Positions 30,788-41,678 of a stretch of 56,534 bases of DNA are shown here, piece after piece. How positions within the stretch are numbered: position 1 is the stretch's first letter; each line of letters begins with the position of its first letter. This stretch comes from Candidatus Timburyella stercoris (GTDB lineage: Bacteria > Bacillota > Clostridia > Oscillospirales > Acutalibacteraceae), in contig CAJFJP010000002.1 in assembly GCA_904384255.1 (NCBI GenBank), positions 1-56,534 on the forward strand, in the 5' to 3' direction. The position numbers were made by a program, and so were the translations under genes. The notes under the pieces were generated by a model. It worked only from the letters and a program-made list of their open reading frames with translations. It ran no database searches and was not told where the DNA came from.

Positions 30788-31897
30788 TCAGTGGACGTCC
30801 CGCTTAATAAACAGAGCATAAGAGGCCGCCATAAGTATGATAAAATGTACAGCTGCGGTTATCCCCGACTGCAAAATGGTCATGCCCGGATAAGGCGGCA
30901 GCGATGTTAAAAACGGCGACAAATCCATGTTAAAAAATATGACATACTTTAAAATATCTATACCGAGTATTGCTACAAGCTTAACAATGCCGGAGCCGAC
31001 AAAATATATAAGCATGGAAATACCCACAGCCAGCGCGCGCGACCTAAACAGACAGGAAAAGAAAAACACAATTGAAAGCAGTATGATAATCTGCGTAAAG
31101 GAGAGAGCAAATTTTAGCAGAGTATATGGTATAATACCTATGCCGAAAGCGCTGCCTTTTCCGAAGCTGGCTATTATATTCAGACTAAAACCGTCAAAGC
31201 CAAAGAGCAGCCCGCCTATAACTAAAGAAAAGACAAACCCCAATGCATACATAAACAGGCCGTAAAGCAGAGCAGCGACAAATTTTGAGGTAAGTATCTT
31301 CCAGCGCTTAAAGGGACGCGTAAGCAGAAGCTTCATTGTACCATCAGAGGATTCTCCCGCAACAATGCCGGCGCCTATAATAAGCGTGCCGATAATGGCA
31401 ATGGTGCACATAACCGACATAGAAAACTGTAAATAGTAAGCCGAGCTGCTCACGTCATCTTTAAACGACACATTGTTTTCGGAGATGTAATTGTCTATTG
31501 CCGCCGATTTTTCAAGCGAGTCAATCTGCATCATTATAACATTCTTTTCAATATTGGAAATTTCCGGGTCGTTAAGCTGCTGCTTGTAGTTGTTTATCCT
31601 TTCCTCAATGGGAGTATAATGCATATCGAGATAATTATATTGCGGATTTCCATATTCATCATATACATAGTAAAGCTCAGGCTCATTTTCTTCAGAATAT
31701 TTCTGCGCATGAGTCTGAAGACTGAAATCGCTGCCGAAGGTCTCTAATATAGCGTTTTTCATGTCTACGTCGGAAAAAATAAACAGCGCGGCCAAAATGG
31801 CGTTGAGAGCTAAAAATATAATAAGCAGTACAACGGCTGCCTTTTGCTTCCAAATTTTTTTAGTTTCACCGGCGACAAGGTATAAAAATCTACTCAA
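30788..31897 (-). CDS. ABC-2 type transporter permease (copy 1)
   Basis: GESSDGTMKLLLTRPFKRWKILTSKFVAALLYGLFMYALGF; overlaps ATPase gene by 8 bp. Confidence 0.88.
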   Translation of the reverse strand: MSRFLYLVAGETKKIWKQKAAVVLLIIFLALNAILAALFIFSDVDMKNAILETFGSDFSLQTHAQKYSEENEPELYYVYDEYGNPQYNYLDMHYTPIEERINNYKQQLNDPEISNIEKNVIMMQIDSLEKSAAIDNYISENNVSFKDDVSSSAYYLQFSMSVMCTIAIIGTLIIGAGIVAGESSDGTMKLLLTRPFKRWKILTSKFVAALLYGLFMYALGFVFSLVIGGLLFGFDGFSLNIIASFGKGSAFGIGIIPYTLLKFALSFTQIIILLSIVFFFSCLFRSRALAVGISMLIYFVGSGIVKLVAILGIDILKYVIFFNMDLSPFLTSLPPYPGMTILQSGITAAVHFIILMAASYALFIKRDVH

Positions 31898-32813
31898 TTT
31901 TACTACCTCCCGTCAGCTGCATATAAAAGCTCTCAAGCGAGTTGGAGCTTTGCTGTGAAACGCCATAAACCAAAACTCCGTTTCCGGCAAGCAGCGATAT
32001 TATCTGCGGCACCTGCTCGTGATTTACCGCGGCAGATATGGCGCCCTGTGCTGTGCGTATATTTTGCCAACCGTTTTGAGCAAGTATCTGAGCGGCAAAG
32101 TCCGGACGATCTACATTTATCACTACTTCGGAATTTTCGACAGAAAGCCCGTTTATTTCTGATATACTCATAACCTTAATTAGCCTGCCATTATCAATTA
32201 TGCCTACCCTGTCGCATAGCATCTGCATTTCAGACAGCAGATGGCTGGACACAAATACGCATACACCGCATTGGTGCGCGGCATATTTTAAAAATTCGCG
32301 CAGCTCGTGTATACCTTTTGGGTCTAGGCCGTTTGTCGGTTCGTCGAGAATGAGCAGCTTCGGATCATGCAGCATTGCCTGTATAAGTCCAAGCCGCTGA
32401 CGCATGCCGAGCGAGTAAGTTTTAACCTTGCTTTTTATTCGCTCCTGCATGCCGAACTGCGCCACCATGTCGTTTATTTTGCTTTCAGATATGCCTTTGT
32501 ACATGCTGGCATAATATTTGAGATTATCCAGACCTGTCATGTAGTTGTACATTCTCGGCTCTTCAATAATAGCGCCGACATTTACAATAGCTTTTTCAAA
32601 GTTGTCTTTTACTGAATATCCGCATATTTCAATATGGCCGGATGTTATGCGATAAAGTCCAGCAATCATTTTAATAGTAGTGGTTTTGCCGGCGCCGTTT
32701 GGACCAAGAAATCCGAAAACTTCTCCGCCGTTTGCTTCGATGGATAGATCCTGTATTATTTGCCTTTTCCCAATTCTTTTGTAAAGATTATTAATTTTAA
32801 GAACCGCAGACAA
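31890..32813 (-). CDS. ABC transporter ATP-binding protein (CcmA/BcrA-like)
   Basis: GPNGAGKTTTIKMIAGL, YSLGMRQRLGLIQAML, LLILDEPTNGLDPKGI. Confidence 0.94.
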   Translation of the reverse strand: MSAVLKINNLYKRIGKRQIIQDLSIEANGGEVFGFLGPNGAGKTTTIKMIAGLYRITSGHIEICGYSVKDNFEKAIVNVGAIIEEPRMYNYMTGLDNLKYYASMYKGISESKINDMVAQFGMQERIKSKVKTYSLGMRQRLGLIQAMLHDPKLLILDEPTNGLDPKGIHELREFLKYAAHQCGVCVFVSSHLLSEMQMLCDRVGIIDNGRLIKVMSISEINGLSVENSEVVINVDRPDFAAQILAQNGWQNIRTAQGAISAAVNHEQVPQIISLLAGNGVLVYGVSQQSSNSLESFYMQLTGGSKIE

Positions 32814-32990
32814 ATAATTCCCCCCCTTTTTTTATAAAACAAATATTTTTCTTATAATATCATACAAATATAACGGTTTCAACTAATTAAGATTATATAA
32901 AAATTACAAAAAAGTAATAATTTTAAAATGATTGTAACTATGATAAAATAATATATAAGCTAAAAGGGATTTTTCAAAATAAAGGTTGGT

Positions 32991-33773
32991 GTGAGCGGAT
33001 TGGCGGCAGATGCTAAAGGAAGGCGCAGAATAACATTTTTAGATGAGGCAAGGGGCCTGTGTATAGTATGCATGGTATTCTTTCACACATTTTACGATTT
33101 GGCGTATATCTTTAATTTCCAAATAGGTTATACGCTTCATAATTTTTTCTTGCCGGCACAGCCATTTTTCGCCGGTGCATTTATAGCAATATGTGGAGTA
33201 TGCTGCCGACTCTCGAAATCTAATTTTAAGCGATCTGGAATAATTGCCGCGGCTGCGGCCATTGTCACCGTTGTCACATTGGTTCTTTCAGAATTTAATA
33301 TTGTAGAGCCGATATATTTCGGTATACTGCATCTGCTTGCATCGTCGGTATTTATATTTGCCGTTTTGCGTCCACTGCTCGATAAAATACATCCGGCAGC
33401 CGGTATAGCTGCCTGCATATTGCTAACCGTTTTGCTGCTGAATATACAAGACGGGGAAATAGGCATTGGTTCTGTAGGTATTACATTTAACAGCAATACG
33501 CCAGAGCTTCTTGCGCTGCCGTTTGGAATAGGCAAAACAAGGCTTTATGCGTCGGATTATTTTCCGCTTCTGCCATGGATATTTATATTTTTTGCTGGGA
33601 CATTTTTGGGTAAATATTTTACATCTGATAAACTGCCGGAATTTTTCTATAAGCGGCACTTCCCACCGCTGCACATAATTGGACGGCATTCGCTTTTAAT
33701 CTATATACTGCATCAGCCTATAATATACGGACTCCTTGTACTGATAAATCATATAATAGAGAGAATTGCATAA
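32991..33773 (+). CDS. DUF1624 / heparan-alpha-glucosaminide N-acetyltransferase-like membrane protein
   Basis: RITFLDEARGLCIVCMVFFHTFYDL; C-terminal IIGRHSLLIYILHQPIIYGLL. Confidence 0.8.
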   Translation: MSGLAADAKGRRRITFLDEARGLCIVCMVFFHTFYDLAYIFNFQIGYTLHNFFLPAQPFFAGAFIAICGVCCRLSKSNFKRSGIIAAAAAIVTVVTLVLSEFNIVEPIYFGILHLLASSVFIFAVLRPLLDKIHPAAGIAACILLTVLLLNIQDGEIGIGSVGITFNSNTPELLALPFGIGKTRLYASDYFPLLPWIFIFFAGTFLGKYFTSDKLPEFFYKRHFPPLHIIGRHSLLIYILHQPIIYGLLVLINHIIERIA

Positions 33774-34114
33774 TTGGCTGCGGGATGGCAGGCATTTGTA
33801 CCTAATTGATGATAAAAAATACTGCTGTATGGTTATGATGCTTTACTCTTTTTTATATTTACATATTATAATAGAAATATCAACCGACCATTGGTGGATT
33901 TCTGCTTTAGCTTGCCTGGTTTAGTCTATATAAAAATAAACTTAAAAATCTACTTTTAAACTACCATATTGTACGAGACGGATTATATTTTGCTGTGCTG
34001 CTGCCGATGTGTGTATATAGAATTTGTTGCTGGGAATGATATCTTTTCACAACTTCACTCTCACCTTGCTCATAATTAAATGACACGAAGCTCACTCTTT
34101 CATATCTTAATCGT

Positions 34115-34150
34115 AAAAAACAACCTGCTTTTCAGCAGGTTGTTCGTTTT
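34115..34150. terminator. Rho-independent terminator hairpin
   Basis: aaaaaacaacctgc-ttttca-gcaggttgttcgtttt. Confidence 0.8.
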
Positions 34151-34388
34151 ATAAATATTTTCAACAAAAATTGCTATCAGCCTTACCATAACTCCCAATA
34201 AAAAGCCTATATATAAATCATGATGTCATTGTGCAGGCAAAATTGTCCAATGCATTCAAAAATAATTTTGTTTCTCTGGAAATCTGCATAAACAAATAGG
34301 CTTTAGCTATACCGCATTTTTATATCAGGAGTTAAAATAATATTGACAGATTTTTTATACATATCATACAACATATCGCTTGTGAAAA

Positions 34389-36473
34389 CTATTTTCCGAA
34401 GCGCAGTATTCTGGTAGCATTTAGGACAGAAAGTATGGATACACCCACATCAGCGACAACAGCCATCCACATGTTGGCAAGCCCAAACGGCACAAGGATA
34501 AAAACTAATGCTTTTACCGCAAGTGCAAAGACAATGTTGAATTTAATAACACCCATAGCTCTTTTGCATATTTTAAGCGCCTTGGGCAGCTGAGCCGGGC
34601 TGTCGGAAACGAGCACAATATCGGCAGACTCAATAGCCGCGTCGCTGCCAAGTCCCATAGCTGCACCGGCATCCGCTGCGGCCAAAACAGGAGCATCGTT
34701 TATCCCATCTCCGACAAATATAGTAGTGCCGTAATCCGCTTTAATTTTGGTGAGCTTTTCAACTTTCTGCTCTGGCATCAGCGATGCGCTATATTCATCA
34801 AGAGCGCACTCCTTAGCAACGGACGCACATGCCTTATCGCTGTCGCCGCTCAGCATTGCTGTATGCCTAATGCCAAAATCTTTAAGCTCTTTTATAGTCT
34901 GTGCGCTTTCTTCCCGAACGGTGTCGGATATCTCAATGGAGCCTATAACTCTGCCGTCAGCCGATACATATACAGATGCCGGCGGTAAATCCGATATATC
35001 ACAGCCGTTTTTCAGCATCCATTTGGCCGAGCCGCAGAGAACCTTTTTGCCATCTATAACAGCAGCGGCACCGTGACCCGGCGTTTCCATATATTCATGG
35101 CCCTCCGGAACATCTCCATAGTCATGAGTATATTTGTTTATAATGGCCTTGGCTGCCGGATGGGAAGAATATTTATCTGTGACAGCGGCATATCTGAGAA
35201 TGTCCCTTTCTAGAAATCCGTCGGCCGTATTGACTTTCCCAACGGACAACTTGCCGGTTGTAAGTGTTCCGGTTTTGTCAAAGACTACAGCTCTCGCCTT
35301 AGCCAATTTTTCAACAAACTTTCCGCCCTTAATCAATATTCCGCTTTTGGATGCGGCGCCAGACGCTGCAAAAAATCCAAGCGGTATTGATATAACGAGC
35401 GCACATGGGCAGGAGGCAACGAGCAGTACAAGCGCCTTTTGCAGCCAGCTTACAAAATTGCCGAAGATAAGCGACGGCACAACACAAAGCAGCGCAGCGG
35501 CAATAACTACTATCGGTGTATATACCTTGGCAAACCTTGTTATAAATTTATCCGTTCTGCCCTTGTTTGCGGCAGATTCTTTAACCATCTCTATAATTCG
35601 TGATGCAGCCGACTGGCCGTAAGATTTTGTGACTTTTACTTTAATAAATCCGCCGCAGTTGAGCATTCCGCTCATTACTTCGGTATTTTCCGACGCTTCA
35701 ATGGGCAGACTCTCGCCGGTAAGTGCTGAAGAGTCCAGCGTGGTAGTGCCTTCAATTATATAACCGTCGAGTGGAATGCGCTCATAAGGCTTAACGGCAA
35801 TAATATCGCCAATGCCGACATTTTCGGCATTATGTGTTTGAACAGAGCCGTCAGGCATTATAACATCCGCCTTATCAGGGCGAATGTCAGCCAGAGCCTC
35901 AATTTCTCTGCGTGAGCGGTTAGTAGATATATCTTCAAACATTTCGCCGAGCTTAAAAAGTATCATAACTATTACAGCTTCATAATATTCGCCTATAATA
36001 AAAGCGGCCGTGACGGCGATAACAAGCAAAACCTTTTCCTCTATATTAAACTTAACAATGTTTTTGAGCGCCGCCCAAATAATATCATAACCGGATATAA
36101 TAAGCGCAGCTGCAATTATAACGGCTTTAGCTATGGCGTTAATTCCCGGAATCAAGGTAAGTGCGCACATAACGGCCGCTGCTGAAATGGTGATTCCATC
36201 AATTAAAAACTTCCTTTTGTCATTGCCCGAAGATGTTTCATTTTCTGACTCTTTTTTAACAGTAACTCCGTCCTCAATAGAATTAACAGTCTTAACAACT
36301 TTGTCGAAAACAACATTTTCGCTAAGCTCAGATTTAACAGTAAGGGTTTTAGTAGCAAAATTAAGATTTACTTCATTAAACCCATCAAGCTTTGCAATTT
36401 TGTCGGAAATTTTAGCTGCGCAGTTAGCGCAGTCAAGCCCCTCTAAAATATATTCTGTTTTCATATAAAACAC
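34389..36473 (-). CDS. Heavy-metal translocating P1B-type ATPase (Cd/Zn/Pb type)
   Basis: HMA motif GLDCANCAAKI, CPCALVISIPLGF, DKTGTLTTGKL, GDGINDAPVLAAADAG. Confidence 0.93.
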   Translation of the reverse strand: MFYMKTEYILEGLDCANCAAKISDKIAKLDGFNEVNLNFATKTLTVKSELSENVVFDKVVKTVNSIEDGVTVKKESENETSSGNDKRKFLIDGITISAAAVMCALTLIPGINAIAKAVIIAAALIISGYDIIWAALKNIVKFNIEEKVLLVIAVTAAFIIGEYYEAVIVMILFKLGEMFEDISTNRSRREIEALADIRPDKADVIMPDGSVQTHNAENVGIGDIIAVKPYERIPLDGYIIEGTTTLDSSALTGESLPIEASENTEVMSGMLNCGGFIKVKVTKSYGQSAASRIIEMVKESAANKGRTDKFITRFAKVYTPIVVIAAALLCVVPSLIFGNFVSWLQKALVLLVASCPCALVISIPLGFFAASGAASKSGILIKGGKFVEKLAKARAVVFDKTGTLTTGKLSVGKVNTADGFLERDILRYAAVTDKYSSHPAAKAIINKYTHDYGDVPEGHEYMETPGHGAAAVIDGKKVLCGSAKWMLKNGCDISDLPPASVYVSADGRVIGSIEISDTVREESAQTIKELKDFGIRHTAMLSGDSDKACASVAKECALDEYSASLMPEQKVEKLTKIKADYGTTIFVGDGINDAPVLAAADAGAAMGLGSDAAIESADIVLVSDSPAQLPKALKICKRAMGVIKFNIVFALAVKALVFILVPFGLANMWMAVVADVGVSILSVLNATRILRFGK

Positions 36474-36573
36474 ACCTTAAAAAATAGATTAGCGGTATTT
36501 CAAGGAAACACTGCCGTACCCTTATAATAGCAAATTAAATTGCTAATGATAAAAGAGAAAGTTATAGCAAAAT

Positions 36574-36924
36574 TTAAATCATATCTCCGTGTTTTCCCTC
36601 CATAACGTGTTCCATGCCCTGACTGAAAATAGAACTTACATGGTCGTCGTCCAGCGCGTAATATACATTTTTGCCGTCCTTGCGCGCGCGAACCAGACCG
36701 CTTGCTCTAAGCAGTCTAAGCTGATGTGATACTGCTGATTGCCCCATACCCAATAACTCAGCTAAGTCATAAACACACATCTCGCCCTTAAGCAGCGCAC
36801 AAAGTATACCAATACGCGTAGAATCACCGAACATCTTAAAAAGCTCGGCCAAATCGTAAAGCACTTCCATAGGCGGGAAACCATCTTTTTTAATTTGAGC
36901 TTCATTATAAATATTATTACTCAT
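36574..36924 (-). CDS. ArsR/SmtB-family metal-responsive repressor
   Basis: FGDSTRIGILCALLKGEMCVYDLAELLGMGQSAVSHQLRLLRASGLVRARKDGKNVYYAL; start trimmed to MSNNIY. Confidence 0.93.
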   Translation of the reverse strand: MSNNIYNEAQIKKDGFPPMEVLYDLAELFKMFGDSTRIGILCALLKGEMCVYDLAELLGMGQSAVSHQLRLLRASGLVRARKDGKNVYYALDDDHVSSIFSQGMEHVMEGKHGDMI

Positions 36925-36945
36925 TTCATCACCTCTACTTATGAA

Positions 36946-36969
36946 ACATATGAACAACTATTCATATGT
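36946..36969. promoter_or_regulatory. Inverted-repeat operator for the ArsR/SmtB repressor
   Basis: acatatgaa-caacta-ttcatatgt, perfect 9-bp arms, just upstream of the repressor start. Confidence 0.75.
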
Positions 36970-37257
36970 TAATTATATTATAACTCATAAAATTGATATG
37001 TCAATAGCCTAGAAAAAATTTTCAGAAATTTTAACAATGCCGGTAATGAAAGAGGATACGCAGCGGATGTGCGGATCGTATTACAGATAATTAAGCTGTC
37101 ATTAAAACGCAGACATATAAGTCTTATTATTACTATATTGAATAATTAACAGCTAAATACAATTAACATTAAACAAAACGGCATTTTAGCATATAAATAT
37201 AATATAAGGCGTCAGTGAAAAAGTATACATAAAAGAAAGCCTGCAGCAACTCCAGAG

Positions 37258-38136
37258 TTAAAGCTTAGACAAAGAAACCATATAATCGGTTGGAGACAGG
37301 CCGGTGATAATTTTAAAATATCGTGAAAAATAATGCAGCGATGAAAAACCTAAAGCTTCTGATATTTCAGTAAAATTCATATTTCCGTGGGCAATATACT
37401 CCTTAGCCTTTTCGATTTTAAGTCTATGGAAAAACTTAATAACGCCACCTCCGCTGTGCGAACTGAACAGCTTTTTTATGCTGGAAGAGCTTATATAAAA
37501 CTTTCTGCATATATCGTTGACTGAAAGATTGCTGTCGATGTTTTCCATTAAATAATCGCATATATTTTTATATAATTTCTCTTCAGACGGCAAAGCATGA
37601 GTATGGTTCGTCCTACTTTTTGGAGTAGTCTGACATGGATGATTTATAATGTCAATTAAAAGCAGTTCAAGACATTCTTTAATAATTTGTTCTGTACCAA
37701 AAGCGGCATCAAAGCTGGAATATTCGTCAGTGCCTCCACTGGTGGTGCTGGAAAGGCTGCCTCCCAAAACAGTATCCGCATTATTCAATATATAAGAAAT
37801 AGCAGATTTTTGTTCATCGCTGCAATAATGCCGACCGACTACATCGTTCAGCCTTTTGCATCCGCAGGAAAAGGCAATACAAAAGATGTCTGCACGCCGC
37901 CAGTCAAAACGTATCTTGTATAATTTTCCAGGAGGCACAATAATAAGCTGATCTTTGCTGGCATTTATAAGATTGTCGTTAAATTTTGCTTTCGCTTCTC
38001 CATCCTTTACATATACTAAAATCCAAAAACGGCTCAGTTCCTGCAAGGCGGTGGAGTTTTTACCAAAATCATAAATTTCTGCAAAGACTATTTCTGTAAT
38101 GCTCAGTGCCTTTTTAGGCTTTAAATTAATGTACAC
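37258..38136 (-). CDS. AraC family transcriptional regulator
   Basis: N-terminal cupin-like region and C-terminal double HTH: NICDYLMENIDSNLSVNDICRKFYISSSSIKKLF...EISEALGFSSLHYFSRYFKIITGLSPTDY. Confidence 0.9.
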   Translation of the reverse strand: MYINLKPKKALSITEIVFAEIYDFGKNSTALQELSRFWILVYVKDGEAKAKFNDNLINASKDQLIIVPPGKLYKIRFDWRRADIFCIAFSCGCKRLNDVVGRHYCSDEQKSAISYILNNADTVLGGSLSSTTSGGTDEYSSFDAAFGTEQIIKECLELLLIDIINHPCQTTPKSRTNHTHALPSEEKLYKNICDYLMENIDSNLSVNDICRKFYISSSSIKKLFSSHSGGGVIKFFHRLKIEKAKEYIAHGNMNFTEISEALGFSSLHYFSRYFKIITGLSPTDYMVSLSKL

Positions 38137-38288
38137 TATAATAAATCTCCATATTATATAATTTTAAATAAATAATAACATAGCGCAATGTATAAATCCA
38201 GACTAAACATGCAAATAAAATAACTTTTTGTGCAAATAACTTTAAATATAAATATGCTAAAACATAATCTGATTTACAACAGGAGGCA

Positions 38289-39212
38289 TTGGCAATGGAA
38301 AATTTGACACTTGTAATAATGGCGGCAGGCTTAGGTAGCCGGTACGGCGGCCTTAAGCAGATAGATGCAGTGGGAGAAAACGGCGAAATAATAATAGATT
38401 ATTCTATATTTGATGCAATAAAGGCCGGGTTTAATAAGCTGGTATTTATAATAACTAAGGATTTAGACAAAGCCTTTCGCGAGGTAATAGGCGACAGGAT
38501 TGCAAAATACGTAGACGTTGAATATGCATATCAGGAGCTCAACGGGCTTCCATCTGGCTATAGTGTGCCGGATGGACGGACTAAGCCATGGGGCACAGGA
38601 CATGCAATAATAAGTGCGGCAGATAAAATAGACGGTCCTTTTGCCGTTATAAATGCTGATGACTTTTACGGCAGAGAGACATTTACTACTTTGGCTAATT
38701 ATCTCAGCCAAACCGACAACAGCAAGAAGGAAATATGGGACTTCTGCATGGCTGGCTTTATACTTAAAAATACGGTAACAGAAAATGGACACGTTGCGCG
38801 CGGCATATGTACAGTTGATGAAAATGGGTATTTAAAGGATATTGTAGAGCGCACGAAGATAATGTACAGGAATGATAAAATCTGTTATACCGAAGATGAA
38901 GAGACATGGCATGAGCTGGACAGCGACAGCATAGTATCAATGAACTGCTGGGGCTTTACGAAAGAATTTTTACCGGAAATAAAGGAAATGTTCCCTAAAT
39001 TTTTAGATGAGAATATGGGCAACCTTAAGGCGGAATTTTATCTTCCGACAGCAGTTGATACATTGCTCAAAGCGGGCAAATGCAGTGTAAAGGTATTAAA
39101 GACCCATGACAAATGGTTCGGCGTTACATATCGTCAGGATAAACCGGTAGTTGAGGCAGCCATACGCGAGATGACGGCGGCCGGCAAATATCCAAAAAAG
39201 CTTTGGAATTAA
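38289..39212 (+). CDS. NTP-transferase (sugar nucleotidyltransferase) family protein
   Basis: LVIMAAGLGSRYGGLKQIDAVGENGEIIIDYSIFDA. Confidence 0.88.
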   Translation: MAMENLTLVIMAAGLGSRYGGLKQIDAVGENGEIIIDYSIFDAIKAGFNKLVFIITKDLDKAFREVIGDRIAKYVDVEYAYQELNGLPSGYSVPDGRTKPWGTGHAIISAADKIDGPFAVINADDFYGRETFTTLANYLSQTDNSKKEIWDFCMAGFILKNTVTENGHVARGICTVDENGYLKDIVERTKIMYRNDKICYTEDEETWHELDSDSIVSMNCWGFTKEFLPEIKEMFPKFLDENMGNLKAEFYLPTAVDTLLKAGKCSVKVLKTHDKWFGVTYRQDKPVVEAAIREMTAAGKYPKKLWN

Positions 39213-39403
39213 ATTATAATGGCAGTATAGATTTTAAGCACAGACAAGATAAATTTTAAATGCGGCGATGGGAAACAAAGAATGGTAAATCCTAAGGCAT
39301 TTTGATAGTAAATCAGTCTATACTGGACTTAATAAGCGGAAGAATAAAGCAAGGTTTGGAAAAATTATATAAAGAATTTTATAACAAAGCGGGAGAATAA
39401 AAA

Positions 39404-40522
39404 ATGAACTGTGATTTCAAATCAATAATATCACAATTTCAAATTGACGGTAATTTTATAAAGGCGGAGGCGTACGGCTGCGGCCATATAAACGACACAT
39501 ATGCGGTATATTTAGACAAGGCGGGAGCTGTGTATAGGGTGCTTTTACAGCGCATAAACAGTAATATTTTCAGCGATGTAGACGGCCTTATGAATAATAT
39601 TTTGGGTGTAACGTCATATCTTAGGGAGAAAATAGCGGCTCGCGGCGGCGATCCTGACCGCGAAACGCTGACGGTAATAAAAACGAAAGACGGCGCTCCA
39701 TATTACAAAGACGCAGAGGGTGGCTGCTGGCGTGTATATGTGTTCATAGAGGATACAATAACACTGCAGAGCGCCAGAACCAATGATGATCTTATAAGCT
39801 GCGGCAGCGCTTTTGGAGGATTTTTGAGGGATTTGGCAGACTATAAGGCAGAAACGCTGGCAGAAGTCATACCGGATTTTCATAATACGCCAAAGCGCAT
39901 GGAAGCGCTTAAAAAGGCAATAGCAGAGGATAAGATGGGGCGCGCCGCATCCGTTAAGGATGAAATTGACTTTGCGCTGGCGAGGAATGAGCTGGCATCT
40001 AAGATAACGGATGCTCTATCAGCCGGCACAATTCCGCTCAGAGTTACGCATAACGATACAAAGCTCAACAACACACTTGTAGATGCGGAGACGCAGGAAT
40101 GCATATGTGTAATAGATTTAGACACAGTAATGCCAGGCTCGGCTCTTTATGACTATGGCGATGCCATACGCTTCAGCGCATCTACTGGGGCGGAAGACGA
40201 AACCGACTTGACAAAGGTAAACTTTGATTTAGGCTTGTTTGAGGCGTTTACCAAAGGATATATAGAGGCATCAGGCGGCAGCCTTACAAACGGGGAAATG
40301 TCACTTATGCCGACGGCAGCCATGATAATGACGTTTGAATGCGGCATTCGTTTTCTCACTGATTATTTAGAGGGAGATACATATTTTAAAATACACCGGC
40401 CGAACCACAATTTAGATAGATGCAGGACGCAATTTAAGCTTGTGGCTGACATGGAAATGAAGTATAATGATATGGAAAGTGTAGTAGAAAAGATAAAAAA
40501 GAATAGCGGTAATGAAAGGTGA
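39404..40522 (+). CDS. Phosphotransferase family sugar kinase, NahK-like (N-acetylhexosamine 1-kinase)
   Basis: YGCGHINDTYAVY, VTHNDTKLNNTLVD, CVIDLDTVMPGSALYDYGDAIRF. Confidence 0.82.
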   Translation: MNCDFKSIISQFQIDGNFIKAEAYGCGHINDTYAVYLDKAGAVYRVLLQRINSNIFSDVDGLMNNILGVTSYLREKIAARGGDPDRETLTVIKTKDGAPYYKDAEGGCWRVYVFIEDTITLQSARTNDDLISCGSAFGGFLRDLADYKAETLAEVIPDFHNTPKRMEALKKAIAEDKMGRAASVKDEIDFALARNELASKITDALSAGTIPLRVTHNDTKLNNTLVDAETQECICVIDLDTVMPGSALYDYGDAIRFSASTGAEDETDLTKVNFDLGLFEAFTKGYIEASGGSLTNGEMSLMPTAAMIMTFECGIRFLTDYLEGDTYFKIHRPNHNLDRCRTQFKLVADMEMKYNDMESVVEKIKKNSGNER

Positions 40523-41552
40523 TTGTATGTCAATACTGATAACAGGTGCAGCGGGGTATATTGGCAGCCATACATGTGTTGAGCTGCTTAACAGGGGTGA
40601 GGATATAATTGCTCTGGACAATTATGTTAATTCCTGCAGTGAATCTCTAAAAAGGGTGAAAGAGATAACCGGCCGCAGCTTTAAGGAAGAAGAGTGTGAT
40701 ATCCGCGACATGGCAAAGCTTGAACGTATATTTACCGAAAACGACATAGATACAGTGATACATTTTGCCGGTCTTAAGGCGGTAGGTGAAAGTTGTGTTA
40801 TTCCGCTGGAATATTACGACAACAATATAAGCGGCACAGTTACTATGCTGGAGATAATGAAAAAATATAATGTAAAGCGTTTGATATTTTCTTCTTCGGC
40901 TACGGTTTATGGTGACAACAAATCACCGATGACGGAAGATATGCCAACAGGTAATGTGACTAATCCCTATGGCCGCACGAAATTTTTTATAGAAGAGATG
41001 CTGAAGGACTTATATGTTTCCGACAATGATTGGAGCATAGCGATGCTGAGATATTTTAATCCTATAGGCGCACATGAGTCAGGCCGCATAGGCGAGGATC
41101 CGAACGGCATACCGAACAATCTTATGCCGCGCATAACGAGAATAGCGAGCGGCAAGCCGCTGGACGGCGGACAGACAGAGCTTACAGTATATGGCGACGA
41201 TTACGACACTCCGGACGGCACATGCATACGAGACTATATACACGTAGTAGACTTGGCGATAGGACATGTAAAAGCGATAGATTATGTAAGGAATCACAGA
41301 GGTGTAAACGCGATAAATTTGGGTACCGGTAAGGGCTACAGCGTGTTTGAGCTTATAAATACCTTTGAAGAAGCTACAGGAGTAAAGGTTCCTTATAAAA
41401 TACTTCCGCGGCGCATGGGTGATTTGGCGGATGTATATTCATCGCCGGAAAAGGCTAAAAAGGTGCTGGGCTTTGAAACTGAGCGAGACCTCAAAAAAAT
41501 GTGTGAGGATGTATGGCGCTGGGTGAAGAACAATCCAAACGGCTATAAATAG
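40512..41552 (+). CDS. galE: UDP-glucose 4-epimerase
   Basis: ILITGAAGYIGSHTCVEL, ATVYGDNKSPMTED, NPYGRTKFFIE, IRDYIHVVDLA. Confidence 0.95.
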   Translation: MKGDCMSILITGAAGYIGSHTCVELLNRGEDIIALDNYVNSCSESLKRVKEITGRSFKEEECDIRDMAKLERIFTENDIDTVIHFAGLKAVGESCVIPLEYYDNNISGTVTMLEIMKKYNVKRLIFSSSATVYGDNKSPMTEDMPTGNVTNPYGRTKFFIEEMLKDLYVSDNDWSIAMLRYFNPIGAHESGRIGEDPNGIPNNLMPRITRIASGKPLDGGQTELTVYGDDYDTPDGTCIRDYIHVVDLAIGHVKAIDYVRNHRGVNAINLGTGKGYSVFELINTFEEATGVKVPYKILPRRMGDLADVYSSPEKAKKVLGFETERDLKKMCEDVWRWVKNNPNGYK

Positions 41553-41565
41553 AAATGTTTTATAT

Positions 41566-41603
41566 AAGCAGGCTGCTTTTTCATAGAGCAGCTTGCTTTT
41601 TTA
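41566..41603 (+). terminator. Rho-independent terminator after galE
   Basis: taagcaggctgctttttcatagagcagcttgctttttt. Confidence 0.8.
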
Positions 41604-41651
41604 TTCAGCTTAAATGGGTAGTGGGAAACGACGTTTAGAGCCGTTCCATAC

Positions 41652-41678
41652 AAAAAACCGCCCGATGCGCGGGCGGGA
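41652..41678 (-). terminator. Terminator for rqcH (minus strand)
   Basis: Minus strand cccgcccg-cgcat-cgggcggttttttg. Confidence 0.8.
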
